The notes under the pieces: generated by a model | What the model was told of the DNA's origin: nothing | The model's database searches: none | Seen by the model: the letters and a program-made list of their open reading frames with translations, nothing else | Shown: one piece after another, positions 8,166 to 15,419 of the stretch | Layout: each line of letters begins with the position of its first letter | Position numbering within the stretch: the stretch's first letter is position 1 | Position numbers and translations under genes: made by a program | Source of the DNA: Gemelliphila asaccharolytica | GTDB lineage: Bacteria; Bacillota; Bacilli; Staphylococcales; Gemellaceae | DNA length: 25,661 nucleotides | Assembly: GCF_001553005.1 (NCBI RefSeq) | Contig: NZ_KQ959865.1 | Span: 1 to 25,661, forward strand | Direction of reading: 5' to 3'

Positions 8166-8245
8166 TTTCAAATAAAACATATTAGAATAAAGACTATAAA
8201 ATTTGTAACAATAAAATTATAAAAATCGAAGGAAGGAGGAACATT

Positions 8246-9454
8246 ATGTTTGAACTTAAAATGAATATGATACAAACAATAGGATTAGCAGTAGTAGTCC
8301 TAATAATAGGACGATATTTGAGAAAGAGGGTTAAGTTTTTTGAGACATATTGTATACCTTCACCAGTAATTGGAGGATTTTTATTTGCAATTATAAACTT
8401 AATTTTTAATAAAACAGGATTTTTAAATATAATTTTTGATGTAACTTTACAAAATTTCTTTATGACAATATTTTTCACAAGCGTAGGATTTAATGCAAGT
8501 TGGAAATTATTAAAAATAGGAGGATTAAAAGTAGTTATATTCTTAATAGCAGCTATAGGACTTGTAGTTCTTCAAAACGTTTTGGCTTTAGGGCTTGGCT
8601 TTGCTCTTAATGTAGATCCTCTATTAGCATTAATGACAGGTTCTACTCCTATGACAGGAGGTCATGGAACATCTGCAGCAATAGCACCAATAGCAGAAGA
8701 GCTGGGGATAAAAGGAGCAAGTACAGTAGCAATAGCAGCTGCCACTTTTGGACTTATAGCAGGGTCTAGTTTAGGAGGGCCAGTAGCAAACAGACTTATG
8801 AAAAGTCATAAAATAAAAGTAGGGTCTAATCGCAAAAAAGACGATAGCAATATAAAAAATGATGAAATGCTATTTGGAGAAACAAATAAAATACTAAATG
8901 GTTCTAATTTTGCAAAAGCATTTTTTATGATATTATTATCAATGTTTATAGGTAGTTACTTATCAATTTTTCTAAATAAATTTTTAAGTTTCCCAAGTTA
9001 TATAGGTCCAATGCTTGTAGCAGCAATATTTAGAAATATAGCAGACAATACAACAAGATTTGATATACACTATGAAGAAATAAGAATACTGGAAGATGTT
9101 TCATTAAATTTATTTTTAGGTATGGCAATGATGACGCTAAAACTTTGGGAATTAGCAGGAGTTGCAGGGCCTTTAAGTATTTTATTAATAGCACAAGCCT
9201 TACTAGCAATTGTTTATACATACTTTATAACATTTAGAATGATGGGTAAAAATTATGATGCAGTAGTTTTATCAGCAGGACATATGGGATTTGGATTAGG
9301 AGCTACACCAAATGGAATTGCAAATATGCAGAGTGTAAGTGATAAATATGGTTATTCAAATGTAGCGTTTTTCGTTTTACCAATAGTAGGGGCGTTATTT
9401 ATCGACTTCTTCAATGTATCTATAATAAGTTTATTCTTATCATTCCTGCAATAA
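8246..9454 (+). CDS. gltS: Sodium/glutamate symporter
   Basis: A 402-aa inner-membrane protein of the ESS (GltS) family, which imports glutamate with sodium. It shows the two inverted-repeat halves of the family. The first has the re-entrant signature GSTPMTGGHGTSAAIAP (about residues 131-147) and the conserved GSSLGGPVANRL. The second has GHMGFGLGATPNGIANM near the C-terminus. The hydrophilic loop at about residues 190-215 separates the halves. The RBS GGAGG precedes the ATG at 8246 within a long purine stretch. It is a single-gene unit bounded by terminators on both sides. Adjacency to the amidohydrolase/exporter operon may reflect amino acid metabolism, but transcription appears separate. 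Confidence 0.95.
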   Translation: MFELKMNMIQTIGLAVVVLIIGRYLRKRVKFFETYCIPSPVIGGFLFAIINLIFNKTGFLNIIFDVTLQNFFMTIFFTSVGFNASWKLLKIGGLKVVIFLIAAIGLVVLQNVLALGLGFALNVDPLLALMTGSTPMTGGHGTSAAIAPIAEELGIKGASTVAIAAATFGLIAGSSLGGPVANRLMKSHKIKVGSNRKKDDSNIKNDEMLFGETNKILNGSNFAKAFFMILLSMFIGSYLSIFLNKFLSFPSYIGPMLVAAIFRNIADNTTRFDIHYEEIRILEDVSLNLFLGMAMMTLKLWELAGVAGPLSILLIAQALLAIVYTYFITFRMMGKNYDAVVLSAGHMGFGLGATPNGIANMQSVSDKYGYSNVAFFVLPIVGALFIDFFNVSIISLFLSFLQ

Positions 9455-9480
9455 TTTTAGATTCATAGCTGAAATAAAGA

Positions 9481-9506
9481 AAATTCACTTGAGTGAATTT
9501 TTTTTA
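9481..9506 (+). terminator. Rho-independent terminator after gltS
   Basis: AAATTCAC (9481-9488) pairs with GTGAATTT (9493-9500) around a TTGA tetraloop and is followed by a T tract. Confidence 0.88.
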
Positions 9507-9526
9507 TTTTGAAGTTGTTAATATTG

Positions 9527-9555
9527 TTTACATTAATATTAATATTTGATAAAAT
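9527..9555 (+). promoter_or_regulatory. Sigma-A-type promoter of the Lys/Glu-rich protein gene
   Basis: TTTACA (9527-9532), a 17-nt spacer and TAAAAT (9550-9555). The predicted start near 9562 lies only about 20 nt before the ATG at 9584. It also rules out a TTG start at 9509, which would precede the promoter. Confidence 0.75.
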
Positions 9556-9583
9556 TAAACTAAAGAATATGGAGGATAACTCA

Positions 9584-10381
9584 ATGGGAAAAATAACAAG
9601 AAGAATTTTATTAGGAATGGTTTCAGCATTAGGAGTTTATTATTACAAAAATCCTAAAGAAGCAAAAAAACACAAAGATATACTTTTAGATAATGTAAAA
9701 TTAGGATTAGAAAAACTAAATGAAACAAAAGAAAAAATAGTTTGTGCCGAAAAAGAGTTAGAAGAGAAATTAAAACATGAAGAAATAAAAATAAGCGAAA
9801 AAGAAGAAACAAAAAAAGAAGCAGACGAATTTATAGAAAAAAGTAAAAAATTAAAACAAAAACTTCATGCTAGAGCAGAAAATTTCAAAGAAACTTATAA
9901 TGACCCTATATATGACATAAGAAGAAAACAACCTCAAGTTTCTAGTGTTAGGCCAGACCAAAAAGACCCTTTAGGGAAAGGTGAAAAATTAGATACATTA
10001 TTAACGGCATTTGAAGAAAAAAAAGAAACACCAAAAGAAGAAATGCCACAATCTGAAAAAGAAAAAATATTTGTACCAGCCTATGCACCTGAACAAGCAG
10101 ACGACAAAAAAGAAAACACATCTTACTTAAAACAATTAGAAATAGCTGAAAAAAAAGCAAAAGAAGAAGATTCAACACAAAAGGAGTATGAAGAAAATAG
10201 AATAAAAAAAGAAATCTGGGAAATAAAAAAACGCTCAGAAAAAGAAAAAAACAAAGGCATGACTATGGAAGATTTAGTATCTCAAGTAAAAGAAGAGCTA
10301 AAAGAAGACAAAGAAATTCCAGAAAAGTCAAAAAACGCATTAGAATCAATAGTAGAAAAATTTTCTAGAAATGATAAATAG
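9584..10381 (+). CDS. Uncharacterised Lys/Glu-rich protein with an N-terminal membrane segment
   Basis: I do not recognise this 265-aa protein. After MGKITRR there is one short hydrophobic segment at about residues 8-20 (ILLGMVSALGVYYY) that could be a membrane anchor or uncleaved signal. The remainder is charged and dominated by Lys and Glu, with long helical, probably coiled-coil stretches at about residues 25-95 and 180-240. A less ordered Pro-containing middle includes YNDPIYDIRRKQP and EQADDKKE. There is no LPXTG motif and no enzymatic signature. The start is fixed by GGAGG at 9571-9575 and the promoter at 9527-9555. The overall style (basic anchor, then a charged helical rod) recalls YtxH-like or cell-envelope scaffold proteins, but this is only a resemblance. 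No terminator separates it from the hisS promoter, so its transcripts would run into the T-box terminator. Confidence 0.75.
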   Translation: MGKITRRILLGMVSALGVYYYKNPKEAKKHKDILLDNVKLGLEKLNETKEKIVCAEKELEEKLKHEEIKISEKEETKKEADEFIEKSKKLKQKLHARAENFKETYNDPIYDIRRKQPQVSSVRPDQKDPLGKGEKLDTLLTAFEEKKETPKEEMPQSEKEKIFVPAYAPEQADDKKENTSYLKQLEIAEKKAKEEDSTQKEYEENRIKKEIWEIKKRSEKEKNKGMTMEDLVSQVKEELKEDKEIPEKSKNALESIVEKFSRNDK

Positions 10382-10390
10382 ATAATCTAC

Positions 10391-10419
10391 TTGACACAGA
10401 AAATTATTTATTATATCAT
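10391..10419 (+). promoter_or_regulatory. Sigma-A-type promoter of hisS-aspS
   Basis: TTGACA (10391-10396), a 17-nt spacer and TATCAT (10414-10419). The -35 box is a perfect consensus match. The predicted start near 10426 leaves the base of T-box stem I (from 10434) intact. A TATAAT at 10430-10435 was not chosen because it lacks a -35 and lies inside stem I. Confidence 0.8.
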
Positions 10420-10425
10420 TTATGA

Positions 10426-10628
10426 ATAGTATAATGATAGAAAGATTATCTAAAAAAATCTTAATAAAAGAGAACCAAGTTCATGGCTGAAAAATTTGGT
10501 ATTAGGAGATAGATATAAACACTCTATTGTGATTTTAAATAAAAAAAGAGGTATCGAAAGATATAAATAAGGGTGGCACCACGTAAAATCGTCCCTATAA
10601 GAGTTTTCTTATAGAGATGATTTTTTTT
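10426..10628 (+). promoter_or_regulatory. T-box riboswitch controlling hisS-aspS
   Basis: tRNA-sensing leader. The T-box core AGGGTGGCACCACG is at 10570-10583. Antiterminator: AGGG (10570-10573) with CCCT (10593-10596), and ACG (10581-10583) with CGT (10590-10592), exposing the UGGC acceptor-binding bulge. Competing terminator: CTATAAG (10595-10601) with CTTATAG (10608-10614), extended by the segments 10586-10593 and 10616-10623, then a T run to 10628. A stem III hairpin GTATC-GAAA-GATAT lies at 10551-10564. Stem I can be folded with GATAG (10436-10440)/CTATT (10524-10528) at the base, CTTAAT (10460-10465)/ATTAGG (10501-10506), and ACCAA (10474-10478)/TTGGT (10496-10500), with the AGAGA bulge at 10469-10473. 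The specifier is probably CAC (His) at 10520-10522, but the bulge base argues for a G73 tRNA (see findings). Uncharged tRNA would permit read-through. Confidence 0.93.
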
Positions 10629-10647
10629 ATTTTATAAAGGAGAACCA

Positions 10648-11931
10648 ATGAAAAAAATTGTAAACATTCCAAGAGGAACACAAGATATATTACCAAAAGA
10701 ATCAAAAAAATGGCAATATATAGAAAATCATCTTAGAAAAATAAGTGAAAATTTTTGTTATAAAGAAATAAGAACTCCTATATTTGAACTTACAGAACTT
10801 TTTGCAAGAGGAGTAGGAGATACTACAGATATTGTTCAAAAAGAAATGTATACATTTTTAGATAAAGGAAATCGTTCCATAACATTAAGACCAGAAGGGA
10901 CTGCTGGAACTGTAAGATCATACATAGAAAATAAATTATTTGCTGACACGATAAAACCACAAAAACTTTATTATATAGGTCCCATGTTTAGATACGAAAG
11001 AAAGCAAAAAGGGAGATATCGTCAGTTTTTCCAATATGGTGTTGAAGTAATTGGAGAAGAAAGCGAAAAAATAGATGCAGAAGTAATAAGTCTAGCTTAT
11101 AATATATATAAAAGTTTAGGAATAGAAAATATAAAAGTAAGTATAAATACTTTAGGAAATCCAGAAGAAAGAAATGAATATAACAGAGCATTAATAAACC
11201 ATTTTAAAAAAGAAATTCATAATTTTTGTGAAGATTGTCAAAATAGATTAGAAAAAAATCCTATGAGAATACTAGATTGTAAAGTGGACACTAAAAAAGA
11301 ATTAATGAAAAATGCCCCTAAATTACTTGATTTCTTAGGAGAAGAAAGCAAAAAATATTTCAAAAAAGTTTTATCATATCTAGACGATTTAAAAATAAAA
11401 TATGAAGTTGACCCTAATCTTGTAAGAGGATTAGATTACTATACACATACAGCTTTTGAAATAATGATAGACAATAAAGATATAGAACTAAAAACTTTAT
11501 GTGGTGGTGGTAGATATAATGGACTTATAAAAATGTTAGGAGGTCCAGAAGAAGAAAAAGGAATAGGATTTGCACTTAGTATAGAAAGATTATTATTAGC
11601 ATTAGAAAGTGAAAATATAGAATTAAATATAAACGACAAAATAGATATCTATGTAGTTTCTGTAGGAGAAGAAGCAAATGAATACTCAATGAAATTAACT
11701 AATTTATTAAGGATTCATGGTTTTAAAGCACAAAACAGTTATTTTGATAAAAAAATAAAAGCTCAAATGAAAATGGCAGATAGATACAAAGCAAAATTCT
11801 CTATTATTATAGGAGAAGAAGAAATAAAAGATAAAAAAGTAACTGTAAAAAACATGGAAAATCACAATCAAGAAAGTATAAAAATAGAAAACTTAATGAA
11901 CTATTTAGAAGAAAAAATAAAAGGAGAATAA
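10648..11931 (+). CDS. hisS: Histidyl-tRNA synthetase
   Basis: Class II aminoacyl-tRNA synthetase that charges tRNA-His. The 427-aa length is typical. Motif 1 lies in the [13 protein letters not shown] region, motif 2 is [19 protein letters not shown] starting at residue 113, and the histidine-specific HisA motif RGLDYYTHT starts at Arg260. The second His motif CGGGRYNGL is at 285-293 and motif 3 is in [15 protein letters not shown]. The C-terminal anticodon-binding domain covers about residues 330-427. The RBS AAAGGAG at 10636-10642 lies just past the T-box terminator, so expression depends on antitermination. aspS begins 1 nt after the stop, and this hisS-aspS pair is common in Bacilli. Confidence 0.97.
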   Translation: MKKIVNIPRGTQDILPKESKKWQYIENHLRKISENFCYKEIRTPIFELTELFARGVGDTTDIVQKEMYTFLDKGNRSITLRPEGTAGTVRSYIENKLFADTIKPQKLYYIGPMFRYERKQKGRYRQFFQYGVEVIGEESEKIDAEVISLAYNIYKSLGIENIKVSINTLGNPEERNEYNRALINHFKKEIHNFCEDCQNRLEKNPMRILDCKVDTKKELMKNAPKLLDFLGEESKKYFKKVLSYLDDLKIKYEVDPNLVRGLDYYTHTAFEIMIDNKDIELKTLCGGGRYNGLIKMLGGPEEEKGIGFALSIERLLLALESENIELNINDKIDIYVVSVGEEANEYSMKLTNLLRIHGFKAQNSYFDKKIKAQMKMADRYKAKFSIIIGEEEIKDKKVTVKNMENHNQESIKIENLMNYLEEKIKGE

Positions 11932-11932
11932 A

Positions 11933-13708
11933 ATGAAGGCATACGGAAGAAGTGAATATGCAGGTCTAATAGATGAAAAATTCGTAGACAAAAAAGTAAT
12001 AATAAAAGGTTGGGTAGCAAAAAGAAGAGATTTAGGAAACTTAATTTTTGTAGACATAAGAGATAGAATGGGAGTTGTTCAATGTGTATTTTCAGAAGAA
12101 AAAAATGAAGAACTTCACAAACAAGCAACAACAATTAGAAATGAATATGTAGTATCTATAGAAGGAAAAGTTGTATTAAGAAGTGAAAAAACAGTAAATG
12201 AAAAAATAAATTCAGGAAAAGTAGAAATAATAGTAGAAAATTTAGAAATACTATCAAAATCAAAAACATTACCGTTCGTGCTAGATGATGTAAGCTTATC
12301 AAGTGAAGAAATAAGAATGAAATATAGATACTTAGATCTTAGAAGAGAAGAATTAGCAAACGTCATAAGAATGCGTTCAAAAATAACAAAAGCAACAAGA
12401 GATTATTTAGATAAAAATAACTTTACAGATGTAGAAACACCAATCTTAACAAAATCCACACCAGAAGGAGCAAGAGATTATTTAGTACCAAGTAGAGTGC
12501 AACCAGGCAAATTTTATGCCTTACCACAATCTCCACAATTATTTAAACAATTACTTATGGTAGCAGGATTTGATAGATACTATCAAATAGCAAGATGTTT
12601 TAGAGATGAAGATTTAAGAGCAGATAGACAACCAGACTTTACACAAATAGATATGGAAATGAGTTTTATGTCACAAGACGATATTATATCTATGATAGAA
12701 GGCCTAATAGCTCATGTAATGAAAGAAGTAAAAGGAATAGAAGTAAATACACCATTTGAGAGACTAGATTACGATGAAGCGATGGAAAGATTTGGGTCAG
12801 ACAAACCAGACACTAGATTTGAAATGGAATTAAAAGAAGTAAGTGATATAGTAAAAAATACAAGTTTCAAAGTGTTTACAAATGCAGTAGAACAAGGTGG
12901 AGCTGTAAAATGTATAGTTGTAAAAGGCGAAGCAAAAAACTATTCAAGAAAAGATATAGACTCTTTAGCAAATTATGTAGCTAATTTTGGAGCAAAAGGA
13001 TTAGCATGGCTTAAATATACAGAAGATGGCTTAACTGGAGGAGTAGCTAAATTTATATCAGATGAAATAGCTTGTGAATTGGTAGAAAGAACTGGAGCAG
13101 AAGTAGGAGATTTAATCTTATTTGTAGCAGACAGAAAAAAAATATGTTACGCCTCATTAGGAGCATTAAGACAAAAACTAGCAAAAGATTTGAATTTAAT
13201 AGATAAAAATAAATTCAATTATCTATGGGTTGTAAATTGGCCATTATTAGAATTTGATGAAGAAACAGGAAAATATAGTGCAGCACACCATCCATTCACA
13301 ATGCCAAAAGAAGAAGATGTCAAATTATTAGAAAAAGAACCAGAAAAAGCATATGCACAAGCATATGATATAGTGCTAAATGGTTATGAATTAGGAGGAG
13401 GTTCTATTAGAATTTTCGACAAAGAAATTCAAAAATCAATGTTTAAAGCATTAGGATTTACTGAAGAAGAAGCAAAATCACAATTCGGATTCCTATTAGA
13501 TGCCTTTGAATACGGAGTACCACCACATGGAGGATGTGCAATAGGACTAGATAGATTTGTTATGCTTCTAGCTGGAAGAGATAATCTAAGAGATACAATA
13601 GCATTTCCAAAAACTGCAAATGCAACTTGTTTGTTAACAGAAGCACCATCTAACGTAAGTTTAGAACAATTACTAGAACTAAATATATCAACATTAATGA
13701 AAAAATAA
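11933..13708 (+). CDS. aspS: Aspartyl-tRNA synthetase
   Basis: Bacterial-type class IIb synthetase of 591 aa that charges tRNA-Asp. It has an N-terminal OB-fold anticodon-binding domain (about residues 1-105), the class II core with motif 2 [18 protein letters not shown] from about residue 223, and the bacterial GAD insertion domain (about 280-420). Motif 3 is in [16 protein letters not shown]. In the anticodon-binding loop the sequence is RRDLGNL, with Leu34. Non-discriminating enzymes such as that of Pseudomonas have His at this position, so this looks like a discriminating enzyme that would not charge tRNA-Asn, which is inference. AAAGGAG within the end of hisS is its RBS. It shares the T-box with hisS and ends at a 16-bp terminator. 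Confidence 0.97.
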   Translation: MKAYGRSEYAGLIDEKFVDKKVIIKGWVAKRRDLGNLIFVDIRDRMGVVQCVFSEEKNEELHKQATTIRNEYVVSIEGKVVLRSEKTVNEKINSGKVEIIVENLEILSKSKTLPFVLDDVSLSSEEIRMKYRYLDLRREELANVIRMRSKITKATRDYLDKNNFTDVETPILTKSTPEGARDYLVPSRVQPGKFYALPQSPQLFKQLLMVAGFDRYYQIARCFRDEDLRADRQPDFTQIDMEMSFMSQDDIISMIEGLIAHVMKEVKGIEVNTPFERLDYDEAMERFGSDKPDTRFEMELKEVSDIVKNTSFKVFTNAVEQGGAVKCIVVKGEAKNYSRKDIDSLANYVANFGAKGLAWLKYTEDGLTGGVAKFISDEIACELVERTGAEVGDLILFVADRKKICYASLGALRQKLAKDLNLIDKNKFNYLWVVNWPLLEFDEETGKYSAAHHPFTMPKEEDVKLLEKEPEKAYAQAYDIVLNGYELGGGSIRIFDKEIQKSMFKALGFTEEEAKSQFGFLLDAFEYGVPPHGGCAIGLDRFVMLLAGRDNLRDTIAFPKTANATCLLTEAPSNVSLEQLLELNISTLMKK

Positions 13709-13710
13709 TA

Positions 13711-13758
13711 AAAAATTCTTTACCTTTCTATTTTTATTAAGGTAAAGAATTTTTATTT
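13711..13758. terminator. Strong rho-independent terminator after aspS
   Basis: A perfect 16-bp inverted repeat, 13711-13726 with 13739-13754 (core TTCTTTACCTT/AAGGTAAAGAA), with a 12-nt T-rich loop and A and T flanks. Confidence 0.92.
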
Positions 13759-13879
13759 TATAGTAAATATATAAAATAAATTTTTATAATTAAGATTTAT
13801 AAAAATAAACAAAATTGGTTAAAAATATAACTTAAATATAAAAAATCTTATTGCACAAGTTATTTAAAGTGATAAATAT

Positions 13880-13908
13880 TTGAAAAAAATTTTTATTTAA
13901 TATATAAT
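13880..13908 (+). promoter_or_regulatory. Sigma-A-type promoter of yaaA
   Basis: TTGAAA (13880-13885), a 17-nt spacer and TATAAT (13903-13908). The predicted start near 13915 gives a leader of about 25 nt. The 13759-13879 stretch before it is featureless AT-rich sequence. Confidence 0.75.
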
Positions 13909-13940
13909 GTTCATTATAATATTTAAGGAAAGAAAATATT

Positions 13941-14669
13941 ATGAAAATATTAATACCGACAGCAAAAACAATAAAGAAATTAAATAAAGGATATAGAGAA
14001 GAAAAATTATCCCAAAAAACAGAAATTATTTTAGAAAACTTGTTAAACTTACCTAAAGAAAAATTACAAGAAATTTATAAAATAAAGGAAGAAAAATTAT
14101 CACTAGAAATAGAAAGATTAAAAGAAATCAAAAACTTAACAGGGAAGTCTTTTGAAGCGATATATCTATTTGATGGAATGATGTATAAAAATATAAAAAG
14201 AGATAATTTATCAGAGAAAGAAAAAGACTATTACAAGAGTCATGTTTTTATAACGTCAGCCTTTTATGGAATAATAAATTCATTTTCTAAAATATTTCCT
14301 TATAGATTAGACTTTTTACAAAAAGTAAAGATAAGAGGAGAAAGTTTAAAAAAATACTGGCAAGACGATTATGATAAATTTGTAGAAAAGGAAAATTTAG
14401 TAATTTCGCTCTTATCAAAAGAATTTGAAGAAGTTTTTTCCAAAGAAACAAGAGAGAAATTTATAAAGATAAATTTTTTAGAAGAAAAAGATGGAAAATA
14501 TAAAACTCATTCAACCATTAGTAAAAAAGCGAGAGGAAAATTTTTAACAGAATTAGTATCTAAAAATATAACAAAATTAGAAGACATAAAAAAAATAAAA
14601 TTTGATAATTTTATTTTTAGCAAAGAATTATCAACAGAAAAAAAATTGTTTTTTATAGGGAGAGAATAA
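13941..14669 (+). CDS. yaaA: YaaA family (UPF0246/DUF328) peroxide-stress protein
   Basis: A 242-aa YaaA-family cytoplasmic protein. In E. coli YaaA lowers free iron during peroxide stress and binds DNA; its biochemical activity in Firmicutes is not settled. The family pattern is visible as MKILIPTAKT at the N-terminus, YLFDGMMYKNI (about residues 75-85), ITSAFYGIIN followed by PYRLDF, and the C-terminal DGKYKTHSTISKKARGKFLTE with FFIGRE at the end. A good promoter lies at 13880-13908. A weak GAAAG precedes the ATG at 13941. The next gene starts at the base after its stop, so the two are co-translated. Many family members have MKILLSPAK; here the Ser is Thr-like shifted (IPTAKT), a mild divergence. 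Confidence 0.9.
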   Translation: MKILIPTAKTIKKLNKGYREEKLSQKTEIILENLLNLPKEKLQEIYKIKEEKLSLEIERLKEIKNLTGKSFEAIYLFDGMMYKNIKRDNLSEKEKDYYKSHVFITSAFYGIINSFSKIFPYRLDFLQKVKIRGESLKKYWQDDYDKFVEKENLVISLLSKEFEEVFSKETREKFIKINFLEEKDGKYKTHSTISKKARGKFLTELVSKNITKLEDIKKIKFDNFIFSKELSTEKKLFFIGRE

Positions 14670-15254
14670 ATGTTTATAAGAGAAAAATCTGAGCTAAAAA
14701 CAAACAAATTATATTATAATTTTCCTATTATATTAGTAGGATATAAAGATGATAAATTTAATTATAATGCAACAACAACAAGTGCATCCTACTCTTTAGG
14801 AAATACTATAAATATAGGAATAAAATCAGATAGTAATTCAACAAAACTTATAAAAAAATATAAAGAGTTTACTATAAATATTCCATCAAAAGAATTAATG
14901 AGTGAAGTTGAAATATGTGGACTTTTTAGTGGGAATAATAAACTTCAACAGGCAGATATGCCATATACAATAGGCAAATATGTAAATGCTCCTTTAATAG
15001 ATGAATGTATCATATCATTTGAATGTAAAGTAATAAAAAGCTATGATTTTGAAGGATATACTCATTTTTTAGGAGAAATAAAAAGACGTATAGCAGACAA
15101 AGATTTAGTAGCAAAAGATGGGTCACTAAAAAGTGAAGAAATAAGCACAATACATTATGTTGGCTGTTCTAAAGAAAGAATATATAGATATGTTTCTTCT
15201 GATAATGCAAAAACAGGAACCTTTGCATTCGGAGGACATACATCTTGTGGATAA
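14670..15254 (+). CDS. Flavin reductase-like (flavoredoxin family) FMN-binding protein
   Basis: A 194-aa protein of the flavin reductase-like split-barrel group (DIM6/flavoredoxin). Visible features are the N-terminal YNFPIILVGYKD strand, the phosphate/flavin-contacting NATTTSASYSLGNTINIGI segment, FTINIPSKELM, and the C-terminal HYVGCSKERIYRYV. Members bind FMN and pass electrons from reduced nucleotides or protein partners. The substrate here is unknown. Its ATG directly follows the yaaA stop (TAA at 14667-14669) with a GGGAGAG RBS inside yaaA, indicating tight coupling. The pairing with a peroxide-stress protein suggests a redox role, which is inference. The protein ends TFAFGGHTSCG with one Cys near the C-terminus. 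Confidence 0.85.
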   Translation: MFIREKSELKTNKLYYNFPIILVGYKDDKFNYNATTTSASYSLGNTINIGIKSDSNSTKLIKKYKEFTINIPSKELMSEVEICGLFSGNNKLQQADMPYTIGKYVNAPLIDECIISFECKVIKSYDFEGYTHFLGEIKRRIADKDLVAKDGSLKSEEISTIHYVGCSKERIYRYVSSDNAKTGTFAFGGHTSCG

Positions 15255-15272
15255 AAAATAGCAAAGAAATTC

Positions 15273-15310
15273 AAGAATTTTAGATTGTTTCTAAAATTCT
15301 TTTTTTTTAT
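15273..15310 (+). terminator. Rho-independent terminator after the flavoredoxin gene
   Basis: AAGAATTTTAGA (15273-15284) pairs with TCTAAAATTCTT (15290-15301) around a 5-nt loop, followed by a T tract to 15308. Confidence 0.9.
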
Positions 15311-15321
15311 TATTTTTATAG

Positions 15322-15327
15322 TATAAT
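15322..15327 (+). promoter_or_regulatory. Possible -10 element for dnaE
   Basis: TATAAT at 15322-15327 with a TG-less upstream context and no good -35, since the expected site falls in the terminator T tract. It is the best promoter candidate before dnaE, but it is weak evidence alone. Confidence 0.35.
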
Positions 15328-15419
15328 AAAATCGATATAAAATTTTTGATTTATTAATATTGACGCAAAAAAAGATTACCTGCAATATAAAAAAATTATC
15401 ACAAAATAGGAGAAAAAAG

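Noticed and set aside
9509..9583. TTG start extending the Lys/Glu-rich protein
   Set aside because: It overlaps the gltS terminator tail and precedes the gene's own promoter at 9527-9555. GGAGG at 9571-9575 supports ATG 9584.
10381..10450. 8-bp inverted repeat GATAATCT / AGATTATC flanking the hisS promoter
   Set aside because: The left arm is upstream of the transcription start, so it cannot fold in the leader RNA, and the right arm is part of stem I. A DNA operator is possible but unsupported.
11933..13708. Non-discriminating AspRS explaining an Asn-like AAC specifier in the T-box
   Set aside because: The anticodon-binding loop has RRDLGN with Leu34, as in discriminating enzymes, rather than the His seen in characterised non-discriminating ones.
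15360..15419. Upstream in-frame TTG start that would extend dnaE by 20 residues
   Set aside because: It has no ribosome binding site, while AGGAG at 15408-15412 is correctly spaced for ATG 15420, where the PHP strand normally begins.
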